64,000 nt of DNA from Fuerstiella marisgermanici (GTDB lineage Bacteria; Planctomycetota; Planctomycetia; Planctomycetales; Planctomycetaceae). A program made the position numbers and the translations under genes. The DNA is taken from contig NZ_CP017641.1 of the NCBI RefSeq assembly GCF_001983935.1, positions 6,357,001 to 6,421,000 of the forward strand. Reading direction: 5' to 3'. Below, in pieces: positions 1 through 7,599 of the stretch (position 1 is its first letter; each line of letters begins with the position of its first letter). The notes beneath the pieces were generated by a model. The model did not search any database. It was given only the letters and a program-made list of their open reading frames with translations, and had not been told where the DNA came from.

Positions 1-1896
1 GTCGGCGGCATCCAGCTGCAACGGCAAACCTCGCGCCGCAAGAGTCTGGTTCACATCAAGCTGATAGCGCACCGCATTATCAAACGGGTTGATCGCGCTC
101 GCCTGGTCCGGGTATGTCGTCAGGCCTCGATTCTGCACATCAACAAACAGTGGAAACAGCCACTGCAAAAACGGAGACCGGAACTCCGTTGACGGATGCA
201 CCAGATACGGATCGTTGCCGCCGTTTAGAACAGCGGGAATTCGGTTGGCGGAATGAAACTGAGTGGTGATGTCCACGTGCCCGGTCTCAGCCAGATGAGC
301 GGCCAGCGAGATCACGTAAACCTCGGTTGAGTAGCCGTCATAAGTCCCCGCCGTCAGCTCGCCGGTGCGAGCTCCGACGTCATACGTGAACGCCAGCTTC
401 CAGCCGTTGGCTGAGCTAAACGGGCTGAAGTCGAAGCGGTCCAGCAGGTTGTTGATGCCGGTTGCCAACGTGGAACTGAGTCCCGGCGTCGCGGCAAACT
501 GAGTCAGCCCCAGAAACATAAATGCCGCGTCCACCGACGATTCTTCGCGCTGGCCGATCGGTTCCAGAGTGACTCGATCAAGCGTGCGCGGCGGCAAGTG
601 CTGCGAATCGTTCATCACGCTGTTCAGCGTCGTCAGCAGCTTCGCACCGTATGATTCGGCTTCCGTCTTCGTAATCCAACCTCGTTCGACAGCGCCCGGT
701 AGAGTTCGTACCAGCATCGCAGTGGAATTCAAACCCATCTGGTCTGCAAAGGTACTGACTGCAGGAACCAGTCCCGTCGCTTGATCACGACTGCCCCACA
801 GGCTGCGAAACGAACGTTCGGCCAACCGCGCCAGTAGCTGGTTGTTGCTCAGGGAATTGATCGAAACGGGGCCACCGGGTTCGATGAAGTTTACTTCGTC
901 CACAAAGATCGACCCACCAACGGCCTGAGTGCCACCGGCTTCAACAACGAACAGCACCTGGCGAGCTCGCGTCAAATCCGGCGAACCACTGATATCCCAG
1001 ATCTGATTCGCCAGGTCCAGCGGCACGCTGAAGCTGGTCCATCGATTATCGGCCGAGATGGAGAACGACGTGGACGCTCGATGTGCCGTACCCACCTGAT
1101 TCAGGTCGCGGTAGTCCTTCAGTTCCAGCTTCAGCGTAAACGGCGCGTTGGTCTCATTCTTAATCTGAAATTCGAGTTGTTCAAATGGCGTGATGTCGCG
1201 AGTATCGATGTAAGAACTGTCCGGTCCGAATCCCGCCAGAGCAGGGCCGAAGAAACCGAATCCGGATTCTGCGATCAGCACGTCCGCGCGAAGAGCTCCT
1301 TCGCCGCCGCGCACCGTGCTGGTTTCGTGTCGCACCGTGATGTTGTCCGACGCAACCGCCGGGCCGCCGAATAAATTATGAGTCGCCGATTCGGCCTGAG
1401 GGAACGTCGCGTCACCGTCCCAGAAGGGCACAACGGACACATCCGTCATCGTCGAAAACCGCCAGGTGAACGGCCCGTTGATTCCATTGATCGTGTTGCC
1501 TTCCAGGTCGAGTACCGCGGCCGGATCGATCTGTACGAAGTATTCCGTCGCATGGTCCAGGTTACCGGGCAGGTCGACGACAAGCTGATTGCCGTTAATA
1601 CTGACAAAGGGCGACGTCACGGGAATTGTTTCGAAGACCGAGTTGTCGGTACCACGAACGATCACGAAGTTGCCGTTGCCTTTTTGCACCGATTCGTCAA
1701 AGGTGATCACCAGGTTGGTGTCCGGCAACACATCCTGCGAACCATCGACTGGCGAAAACGTCTGAGCGGCGGCCAGCAGAGTCCGCTGCTGCAGCAATTC
1801 GACTGCCTGAGCGACTTCGGCCACGCTTCGCGAATTCGCAGATCGGCGACGGCGCAATTGAGCGGGCGCGCGGAAGATTTGAGGCAACAGCTTCAT
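1..1896 (-). CDS. Secreted multidomain protein, SbsA-type Ig-like plus glycoamylase-like region (partial, runs off left edge)
   Basis: The minus frame is open from the ATG at 1896 to the window edge (632 codons, no stop), so the C terminus is missing. The N terminus is basic (runs of Arg) followed by E-L-L-Q-Q-R-T-L-L-A-A, the Arg-x-Leu-Leu-Ala signature seen at the start of large secreted planctomycete proteins. Residues about 50-145 look like an SbsA/Big_5 Ig-like domain (NLVITFDESV...ATEYFVQIDPAAVLDLEGN...FTWRFST). Residues about 150-290 look like a carbohydrate-binding jelly roll. From about residue 300 (LAERSFRSLW...GLVPAVS...ERGWITKTEAE) it resembles DUF3131/glycoamylase-like proteins. 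The domain calls are by eye; an extracellular polysaccharide-active role is inferred. Confidence 0.75.
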   Translation of the reverse strand, partial: MKLLPQIFRAPAQLRRRRSANSRSVAEVAQAVELLQQRTLLAAAQTFSPVDGSQDVLPDTNLVITFDESVQKGNGNFVIVRGTDNSVFETIPVTSPFVSINGNQLVVDLPGNLDHATEYFVQIDPAAVLDLEGNTINGINGPFTWRFSTMTDVSVVPFWDGDATFPQAESATHNLFGGPAVASDNITVRHETSTVRGGEGALRADVLIAESGFGFFGPALAGFGPDSSYIDTRDITPFEQLEFQIKNETNAPFTLKLELKDYRDLNQVGTAHRASTSFSISADNRWTSFSVPLDLANQIWDISGSPDLTRARQVLFVVEAGGTQAVGGSIFVDEVNFIEPGGPVSINSLSNNQLLARLAERSFRSLWGSRDQATGLVPAVSTFADQMGLNSTAMLVRTLPGAVERGWITKTEAESYGAKLLTTLNSVMNDSQHLPPRTLDRVTLEPIGQREESSVDAAFMFLGLTQFAATPGLSSTLATGINNLLDRFDFSPFSSANGWKLAFTYDVGARTGELTAGTYDGYSTEVYVISLAAHLAETGHVDITTQFHSANRIPAVLNGGNDPYLVHPSTEFRSPFLQWLFPLFVDVQNRGLTTYPDQASAINPFDNAVRYQLDVNQTLAARGLPLQLDAAD

Positions 1897-2286
1897 AGTG
1901 TGGTCCCGGACTAACCGGCGATCCAGCAGCCCGACTTCTCGAAAAAGTCAGGCTTCTATACCGCCGCGTCGGTCGTCTGAGGCGTCTGCGAAGATGAAAG
2001 CAGACGCGAATCAACAGCATTTCAAACGCTGGATTCTACGGACGTCCCGGACCGGTTGCGAAAACGAATTCCGTTGCGACCAACCTTTAACGACGAAAGT
2101 GCCCACACGCCGCTACAGCCGCATCTGGCCTGCTGAGTTCGGTTGAGCTCCTCACAAGAACCGGCCCGGCTTTTTCGCCGGGCCGTCGTGTGACCCCAAA
2201 AACGGTCGATTTCAGAAACGGCCGCCTGTGCACTAAAGCGGGAAACCCACGGCAAGAAGCCATGGGCTTTTGAACCGCCCAGCTGC
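1897..2286. other. Intergenic region
   Basis: This 390-base stretch lies between the NhaA gene, which reads toward it and ends at 2287, and the start of the secreted-protein gene at 1896. It should hold the promoter of the latter. Apart from the GC-rich hairpin at 2162-2185 I see no gene; short open frames here lack coding character. Confidence 0.5.
2162..2185. terminator. Candidate terminator hairpin downstream of nhaA
   Basis: A perfect 9-bp stem (CGGCCCGGC / GCCGGGCCG) with a 6-base loop lies about 100 bases beyond the nhaA stop. There is no T-tract on the nhaA strand, so intrinsic termination is uncertain and it could be a generic structured repeat. Confidence 0.4.
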
Positions 2287-3657
2287 TTAGTGCGACGAAT
2301 CTGAACCGGCTGGCAGTTCTTTCAGTCGGCCAGACGCCAGAGCTTCGTCGACGGCTTCCATCGCTGAACTCAACGCCTCCAATGCCCCTTCGGCCACCAG
2401 GTCGGGATGCGTTTCCACACCTTCAGACGCGACGGCCACATCATCCTGCACGTTTAGCAACTTCTTCAGGGCGAATGCGACACCGGCCGCTCCGACGCTG
2501 AACACGGCTCCCATTTTTGCAGCTGCCTGCAACGATGGATCCACAAACGCCTGCCCGCAGACGAACAACGCTACCGTCAGACCCAGGCCCGCCACTGCAC
2601 TGGTTACGACCAGATGTCCCGTGTTCATACCGGCAGGCAGCGGAAATCCGATTTTGGCAGCGAAGGCCGAGAAGCCTGTGATGCCGACAATTTTTCCAAC
2701 AATTAGTGCGGCGACCACAATCCAGCTAAGGCCGTTGATTTCGCCGAACGAAACGCCCGCGTTGACAAGAGCGAAGAAGAACAGGCCGAAGTCCACAAAC
2801 AACTTCAGGCTATGTTCAAACTGTTCCAGCGGACTGTGATGGTGCCCTTCAGAATAGTCTTCGTCATCAACAAACAACCCAAGGTCATGCTTAGGACCAG
2901 GCAGAAACGGAACCACAAAAACCAGTGCCAGTGCAGGGTGCAGATGAGCGCTATACAGGCCCCACCAACAGAACGCTCCGCCAATCGCGATGTATGGAAC
3001 CCAGTTCATCACTTTGTTAAGCCGCAAGCCGTAAGCGATGCCGATGCCAGGCAGGCACCACAACAGGTTCATCCATTGAGTCGGGTGATTGGGGTCTGGG
3101 TAGCCGATCGCAATAATGCCCAGCCCGATCGCGTCGTCGGCCACGGCCAGCAGCAACAGAAAGCTGACCGCAGGATGGCGAGCACCAAACAGAAACTTGA
3201 TGACCAGCCAGGCCAGTGCGATGTCGGTGGCCGTTGGGACGCCCCATCCATTGGCCCAGACTGACGTTCCGAAGACAGCGTTCAGGCCAAGGAATACGCC
3301 GATCGGACCAACCACTCCGCCGACTGTACCGAACAGCGGATTGATCGCTTTGGAAACCGGATTCAACGCTCCGTTGGGAAGGCAGGCTTCGGTAATTTCT
3401 TTGGCGGCGATTCCGAAGAACAACGCCATAAAGATGTCGTTCACCAGAAAATGGAGTGTGAGGTAATGATCCCAGCCCGCAGCATGTACGGCTCCGTGGC
3501 CGCCCGCGTGATTGAAGATCGTGCCCAGCAGATAAACGGGCGTGTGGACCAGAGCGCTGTAGCTGTCCGGACTTAAGTTTGCCCACAGCATGGCGCAGAT
3601 CACGCCCAAAATCAGGGGAATGCTGAATTCCTGCAGGGTCTGGATTGTCTTCTTCAT
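2287..3657 (-). CDS. nhaA: Na+/H+ antiporter, NhaA family
   Basis: Inner-membrane Na+/H+ antiporter that exports sodium in exchange for protons. The sequence is almost wholly hydrophobic helices. It carries the NhaA signature G-W-G-V-P-T-A-T-D-I-A (counterpart of the E. coli Asp133 helix) and A-V-A-D-D-A-I-G (counterpart of the Asp163-Asp164 ion-binding pair). I chose the ATG at 3657 (456 residues), preceded by GAGAG about 11 bases upstream. The frame stays open to 3774, but those 39 residues are polar and unlike NhaA. The C-terminal tail of about 50 residues is acidic and extends beyond the usual family length. The gene stands alone; its 5' side faces a hypothetical on the other strand. Family assignment is firm; transport direction is from family knowledge. 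Confidence 0.9.
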   Translation of the reverse strand: MKKTIQTLQEFSIPLILGVICAMLWANLSPDSYSALVHTPVYLLGTIFNHAGGHGAVHAAGWDHYLTLHFLVNDIFMALFFGIAAKEITEACLPNGALNPVSKAINPLFGTVGGVVGPIGVFLGLNAVFGTSVWANGWGVPTATDIALAWLVIKFLFGARHPAVSFLLLLAVADDAIGLGIIAIGYPDPNHPTQWMNLLWCLPGIGIAYGLRLNKVMNWVPYIAIGGAFCWWGLYSAHLHPALALVFVVPFLPGPKHDLGLFVDDEDYSEGHHHSPLEQFEHSLKLFVDFGLFFFALVNAGVSFGEINGLSWIVVAALIVGKIVGITGFSAFAAKIGFPLPAGMNTGHLVVTSAVAGLGLTVALFVCGQAFVDPSLQAAAKMGAVFSVGAAGVAFALKKLLNVQDDVAVASEGVETHPDLVAEGALEALSSAMEAVDEALASGRLKELPAGSDSSH

Positions 3658-4143
3658 CGTTTCATTACTCTCGTGACTGCTCTCAGCTCCGCCGCCTTGC
3701 GGGCTGATTTCTTTTATCGCGTTAACACTGCCCTTAGATCCGTCGTCTATTTGCGGGTTTAACCAGGACAGCACTGGCGACTTCTATCGAAGGCCGGTTA
3801 GTCAATTTGCGTAGAATCTTCCGACTTATACGCCCACCTTCTGGAATTGCCTGAGCGAATTTTGCGGAGTGATATCGAAAGCCCCACCCAAGGACAACGG
3901 CATACTTGTTATTCCGACCCCTGCAAAACCGAAGCAGTCGGATTGCCCGGGGCGACCGGTCCCGCAACGCCTGTGACTACCTCAAAACGCGCCGATTCTG
4001 CCGTGACGTCCGCATTCTGACCGGGTTTCCAGGCTACAAAGCCTGTACTGCAGCAAATGGTCGGCTCCTCTCAGACTGATCGATTGTGTCGCTTCGCCAG
4101 GAAGGCACAGTCCGACAACCGGGAACTCTGAGCGGAAAAAATC
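3658..4143. other. Divergent intergenic region
   Basis: This is the upstream region of nhaA (minus) and of the hypothetical gene at 4144 (plus). Both promoters should lie here. Short open frames on the minus strand (for example 3734-3967) show no recognisable domain and overlap the nhaA leader, so they are not called. No clear hairpin was noticed. Confidence 0.4.
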
Positions 4144-4704
4144 ATGGCAAACTTCGCAACGGCAATGCAGCCGGCATCCTTCGATCAGGTCTATGCGTAT
4201 CACTGCAGACTCGTGCCACCATCGCGGCGGAATACGAGTGATGCATCCGCTGGCGACCATTCTTCGCCGCACAAATTTCGCATGCTGGGTGAATCCGCAG
4301 CCGACGAAATGCAGAGTTTGGGGCTGAGTTACAGTTGCCAGTGCTTTCTGATTACGGTGCCGCTGGCGGAAATCGCATGGCGTTCGTCGGGCACAACAAC
4401 ACTGCGAAGGCAAGCGATTCTGGATGCCATCAACCGCCAAGGTCTGGAATCCGGCTCGACCGCGTACCAGTTGCTGGACTCATGGCTCCGCGCCCGCCCC
4501 GACGCGGCACTATTCCAGGTCTGGTGCGACTACATCGGAGCGCTTGGTCGGATCACCAGCCCCGAAACTCGCAATTCATTGCGCGACTGGCTACTGACGG
4601 CAGGCGACGCCATCGAGGCATGTGCTGCCACCGGATTTGGCCTGCTTGAAGCGACCCAACGAGAATCAAAAACGCCAGCCTGCATTCAGGCAGCTTTTGA
4701 TTAG
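4144..4704 (+). CDS. Hypothetical protein
   Basis: 186 residues, not recognised. No signal peptide or membrane segment is evident. The second half (D-A-I-N-R-Q-G-L-E-S ... L-L-D-S-W-L-R-A-R-P-D ... W-C-D-Y-I-G-A-L) looks helical and protein-like, with conserved-looking Trp and Leu spacing, which is why I prefer this frame to the antisense frame at 3982-4440. A purine-rich GCGGAAAAAA lies just before the ATG. It is monocistronic and followed by a structured repeat. Function unknown. Confidence 0.55.
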   Translation: MANFATAMQPASFDQVYAYHCRLVPPSRRNTSDASAGDHSSPHKFRMLGESAADEMQSLGLSYSCQCFLITVPLAEIAWRSSGTTTLRRQAILDAINRQGLESGSTAYQLLDSWLRARPDAALFQVWCDYIGALGRITSPETRNSLRDWLLTAGDAIEACAATGFGLLEATQRESKTPACIQAAFD

Positions 4705-4804
4705 CTGACCAGCGACATATTCCTAACCGCAGGGTGAGTGTTGCCTACCATAACACGTTCTGTCATGGTGCGCAACACCCCAAAGTGAAGGTGCGCTTTC
4801 GGAT

Positions 4805-4908
4805 TACAGCGTTTCACGCTGAGTTGTGGCTGCGGAAATCGGTTATTGTCCTCCGTGGGCTGTTTCCCACGAGCCAGAACCGTCCAAAACAAAACGTAAA
4901 CTGCTTTA
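4805..4908 (+). repeat. Structured intergenic repeat, copy A (104 bp family)
   Basis: 104 bp sharing order and motifs with copies at 14285-14388, 18880-18984 (minus) and about 36685-36785 (minus). It begins with a perfect hairpin CAGCGT-TTC-ACGCTG, then TTGTGGCTGCGGAAA, then a second hairpin CGTGGG / CCCACG, and ends with a conserved tail (GAGCC, ACCGTCC, AAACTGCTTTA). It lies between the hypothetical gene and the ECF sigma gene, reading toward the sigma gene. Function unknown. Confidence 0.8.
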
Positions 4909-5007
4909 GTGTCGCTGGACAGTAATTTCAGATTTCGCGCGATAGAGTCCGCCGTGGGCTGAGTCAAATAGGTGGAAGCCGCACCTTTCACGCCGGAATC
5001 GTTCTTC

Positions 5008-5619
5008 ATGCCCGTCAGCCCTCCAGAAACGCGAGCCAGTTTGATCCTGCGATTGCAGGATGCGGCTGACGTGGTGGCGTGGGACGAATTCACAGACGTC
5101 TACGCGCCGGTTGTTTATCGCTCGGCACGACGAATGGGTTTGCAGGCGGCTGATGCGGACGATTGTGCGCAGGAAGTCCTCTCGTCTGTCGCTCGTTCTG
5201 TGTCCAAGTGGCTGCAACGAGATAATCGAGGTCCATTTCGTGCGTGGCTGTTTCGGATCGCTCGCAACACGGCGATCGACTTCCTGACGCGACGAAAACA
5301 CCAACCATGGGCCGAAGGCGGTGATGCGGCTGCGGCCGAACTCGGCAAGATCGAAGCGCCGCCTGACGTGTCGAGTCATTTCAACCTTGAATACCACCGA
5401 GAGATGTTTCTACGCGCCTCCGAAATTGTCCGTCAACAGGTCAATGAAACAAACTGGCAGGCGTTTTACAGGACGAGCGTTCTGCTTGAGAGTGTCGAAG
5501 AGGCTGGCCACCAGTTGGGTGTGAGTACTGGCCGAGTGTATCTCGCTCGTAGCCGCGTGATGAAGCGGCTTCAGCAGGTTGTGCAAACAATGGAAGGATC
5601 GGCTCATGATAAAGTGTGA
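5008..5619 (+). CDS. ECF-type RNA polymerase sigma factor
   Basis: About 203 residues. Sigma-70 region 2 spans roughly residues 20-95 (W-D-E-F-T-D-V-Y-A-P-V-V-Y ... D-A-D-D-C-A-Q-E-V-L ... F-R-A-W-L-F-R-I-A-R-N-T-A-I-D). Region 4 near the C terminus (V-E-E-A-G-H-Q-L-G-V-S-T-G-R-V-Y-L-A-R-S-R-V) supplies the -35-binding helix-turn-helix. I chose the ATG at 5008 because it begins just before region 2; the frame is open to 4972. Its stop overlaps the start of the downstream kinase gene by 14 bases, implying translational coupling, so the kinase is the likely partner or regulator. Target promoters are unknown. Confidence 0.88.
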   Translation: MPVSPPETRASLILRLQDAADVVAWDEFTDVYAPVVYRSARRMGLQAADADDCAQEVLSSVARSVSKWLQRDNRGPFRAWLFRIARNTAIDFLTRRKHQPWAEGGDAAAAELGKIEAPPDVSSHFNLEYHREMFLRASEIVRQQVNETNWQAFYRTSVLLESVEEAGHQLGVSTGRVYLARSRVMKRLQQVVQTMEGSAHDKV

Positions 5620-6328
5620 TGACGTGGCGCTACAAACGTTGCTGGACGCCGACGAAGAACACTATTGCTCTACGGTGAATGTGGCGGAAGTTGAACAGCA
5701 TGTGGAATCATGTTCGCACTGCCAGAAACGACTATCGCAACTTGCCGCAGAAGATCGGCAATGGGCCGAAATACCCACGTGGCTTGCGCCGGGCGATCTG
5801 CCGGACGAAGTCGATGGCAAATCACTCGACGCCCGAGAACGTTGGAAACGCCCCACAGCATGGACGGAATCGATGGCGCAGTCGCTGTTGGAGGCTGCGT
5901 CGCATCCGGAAATGCTCGGCCGCATTGGTCGTTACGATGTCGAACGTTTGATCGGCAGCGGCGGCATGGGAGTGGTCTTCAAAGCGTGGGACACCGAACT
6001 GAATCGTCCCGTCGCTGTGAAGTTGCTCGCCCCGTATCTTGCCGAAAACGGATCCGCACGCAAACGGTTCGCTCGCGAAGCCCGAGCCGCAGCAGCGGTC
6101 GTCGATGAACACGTTGTGGCGATTCACAATGTGGAATCAGGCGACGATCCACAGCAACCGCCGTTTCTTGTGATGAAGTACATTGCCGGTGGATCGTTGC
6201 AACAGCGACTCGACCGCGACGGACCACTGGAGGTTTGCGAAATCCTGCGCATCGGCATGCAGACCGCGAAAGGACTCGCCGCCGCTCACACTCAGGGCCA
6301 GGGCCAGCGCGCACTTTGGGCAATTTAG
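5606..6328 (+). pseudogene. Ser/Thr protein kinase, N-terminal fragment (gene split by ISAs1-family element)
   Basis: Residues 1-231 of a kinase that is 1120 residues long once the element is removed (5606-6298 joined to 7600-10269). H-V-E-S-C-S-H-C at about 32-39 resembles the His-Cys-Cys zinc finger of anti-sigma factors. The kinase N-lobe follows: glycine loop G-S-G-G-M-G (117-122) and V-A-V-K with Lys139. The frame is cut inside A-A-H-T-Q-G just before the catalytic H-R-D loop, then reads about 10 element-encoded residues to a stop at 6328. The start ATG at 5606 sits inside the end of the sigma gene, with GGAAGGA just upstream. The fragment should not be active as a kinase but could still hold the zinc-finger part. 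Confidence 0.88.
6289..6298. repeat. Target-site duplication, left copy
   Basis: The 10-bp sequence CACTCAGGGC recurs at 7590-7599 directly after the element. This length is typical of ISAs1-family insertions. Confidence 0.9.
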
Positions 6329-7589
6329 GCTGGCGCGACAAGTGAGTATTGGTTAGTCTTTTCGTGTCGTAACATCGGACTTCACGAGGAGAGGACAAGA
6401 GATGTCGACAGTTGAACTGGCGGTCACCCAGGAGCTGACAGGAAACATTGTTCATTACTTTGATCAATTGAAAGACCCGCGTTCCAACATCAATCGTCTG
6501 CATCTGCTTGGTGATGTGATTGTGATCGCCATTTGCGGAGTGCTGGCCAACGCCGACGGCCCCAGTGCGATTGCGGAATGGGCGCGACTGAATGCCGATG
6601 GCCTGCAGAAACACCTGGCACTTCCGCATGGCATTCCGAAAAAAGATACGTACCGGCGCGTCCTTTCTCTCCTGAAGCCGAACGACTTTCAAGCGTGCTT
6701 CGTGCAATGGATTGAATCGCTGGAAGGACTTTCCGACGAACAGAAAGAAGGCTACAGAAAACAGATTGCGATTGATGGCAAAGCACTCCGTCGATCACAT
6801 GACAAAAAGAATGGGCTGGGTGCGTTGTTCATCGTGAGTGCGTGGGCTTCTGATCAGGGGATTTCTCTGGGACAGGTGGCGACGGAAGAGAAGTCGAACG
6901 AGATCACCGCGATCCCGAAATTACTGAACGAAATCAATATCGATGAGGCGATCATTACGATTGACGCAGCGGGTTGTCAAAAAAACATTGCGCAGCAGAT
7001 CGTGTCTGGCAATGCAGACTATGTGTTAGCCCTGAAAGGCAACCAACCGAAACTCTATGAGGTCGTGCAGAAGTTTTTTCTCGATCACCTGGAGGATGAC
7101 TTCGCTCGCTGTCCCGTCAGTCGCTATGAAGAAACAGAGAAGGGACACGGTCGGCAGGAACAGAGAATCTACTATCAGGCGACCGTGCCTGTCGATTTTG
7201 ACGTGGGCCACAAATGGGCCGGACTCAAGACCATCGGAACGGCGATCCGAATGTACGAGCAGGACGGCATTCATCATTCTGACGTTCGCTACTACATCAG
7301 CAGTCTGCGTCGCAAAGGCGAGCTGTTCGCAACAACGGTTCGTGGTCACTGGGCCATAGAAAACACGCTGCACTGGAGTCTCGACATGACCTACCGCGAG
7401 GATGAGAGTCGAGTCCGAAACCGAATCTTCGCGAACAATTTGTCATGGCTCAGACGACTCACACTCAGCCTCATCAAGAAACATCCTGGCAAACAAAGCA
7501 ACGTCATGAAAAGAAGAATGGCCGGATGGAACATTGACTATTTGATGCAAATCCTTACCGGCAAAACAACTTAGTATGCGCTGGCCCTG
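6299..7589 (+). mobile_element. ISAs1-family insertion sequence (1291 bp)
   Basis: The element is bounded by inverted ends CAGGGCCAGCGC (left) and GCGCTGGCCCTG (right) and flanked by a 10-bp direct duplication. It carries one transposase gene in the same direction as the interrupted kinase. Removing 6299-7589 and one duplication copy restores the kinase frame across A-A-H-T-Q-G-L-I-H-R-D-V-K, which proves the borders and indicates a recent insertion. Confidence 0.95.
6402..7574 (+). CDS. ISAs1-family transposase
   Basis: 390 residues, full length for the family. DDE-type landmarks are present: I-D-G-K-A-L-R-R-S (about 125), T-I-D-A-A-G-C-Q-K-N-I-A (about 185) followed by A-D-Y-V-L-A-L-K-G-N-Q, and the C-terminal signature R-G-H-W-A-I-E-N-T-L-H-W-S-L-D-M. 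A strong GGAGAGG lies just before the ATG. It cuts and inserts the surrounding element. The frame is intact, so the element is probably still able to move. Confidence 0.95.
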   Translation: MSTVELAVTQELTGNIVHYFDQLKDPRSNINRLHLLGDVIVIAICGVLANADGPSAIAEWARLNADGLQKHLALPHGIPKKDTYRRVLSLLKPNDFQACFVQWIESLEGLSDEQKEGYRKQIAIDGKALRRSHDKKNGLGALFIVSAWASDQGISLGQVATEEKSNEITAIPKLLNEINIDEAIITIDAAGCQKNIAQQIVSGNADYVLALKGNQPKLYEVVQKFFLDHLEDDFARCPVSRYEETEKGHGRQEQRIYYQATVPVDFDVGHKWAGLKTIGTAIRMYEQDGIHHSDVRYYISSLRRKGELFATTVRGHWAIENTLHWSLDMTYREDESRVRNRIFANNLSWLRRLTLSLIKKHPGKQSNVMKRRMAGWNIDYLMQILTGKTT

Positions 7590-7599
7590 CACTCAGGGC
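7590..7599. repeat. Target-site duplication, right copy
   Basis: CACTCAGGGC, identical to 6289-6298, immediately after the right end of the ISAs1-family element. Confidence 0.9.

Noticed and set aside
2230-2290. Bases near the nhaA end resembling a piece of the 104-bp repeat
   Set aside because: Only a few short words match and neither stem is preserved, so it cannot be claimed as a copy.
3982-4440. Minus-strand open frame overlapping the hypothetical gene at 4144
   Set aside because: Composition is Arg/Cys-rich and irregular as in antisense frames; the plus frame looks more protein-like, although certainty is limited.
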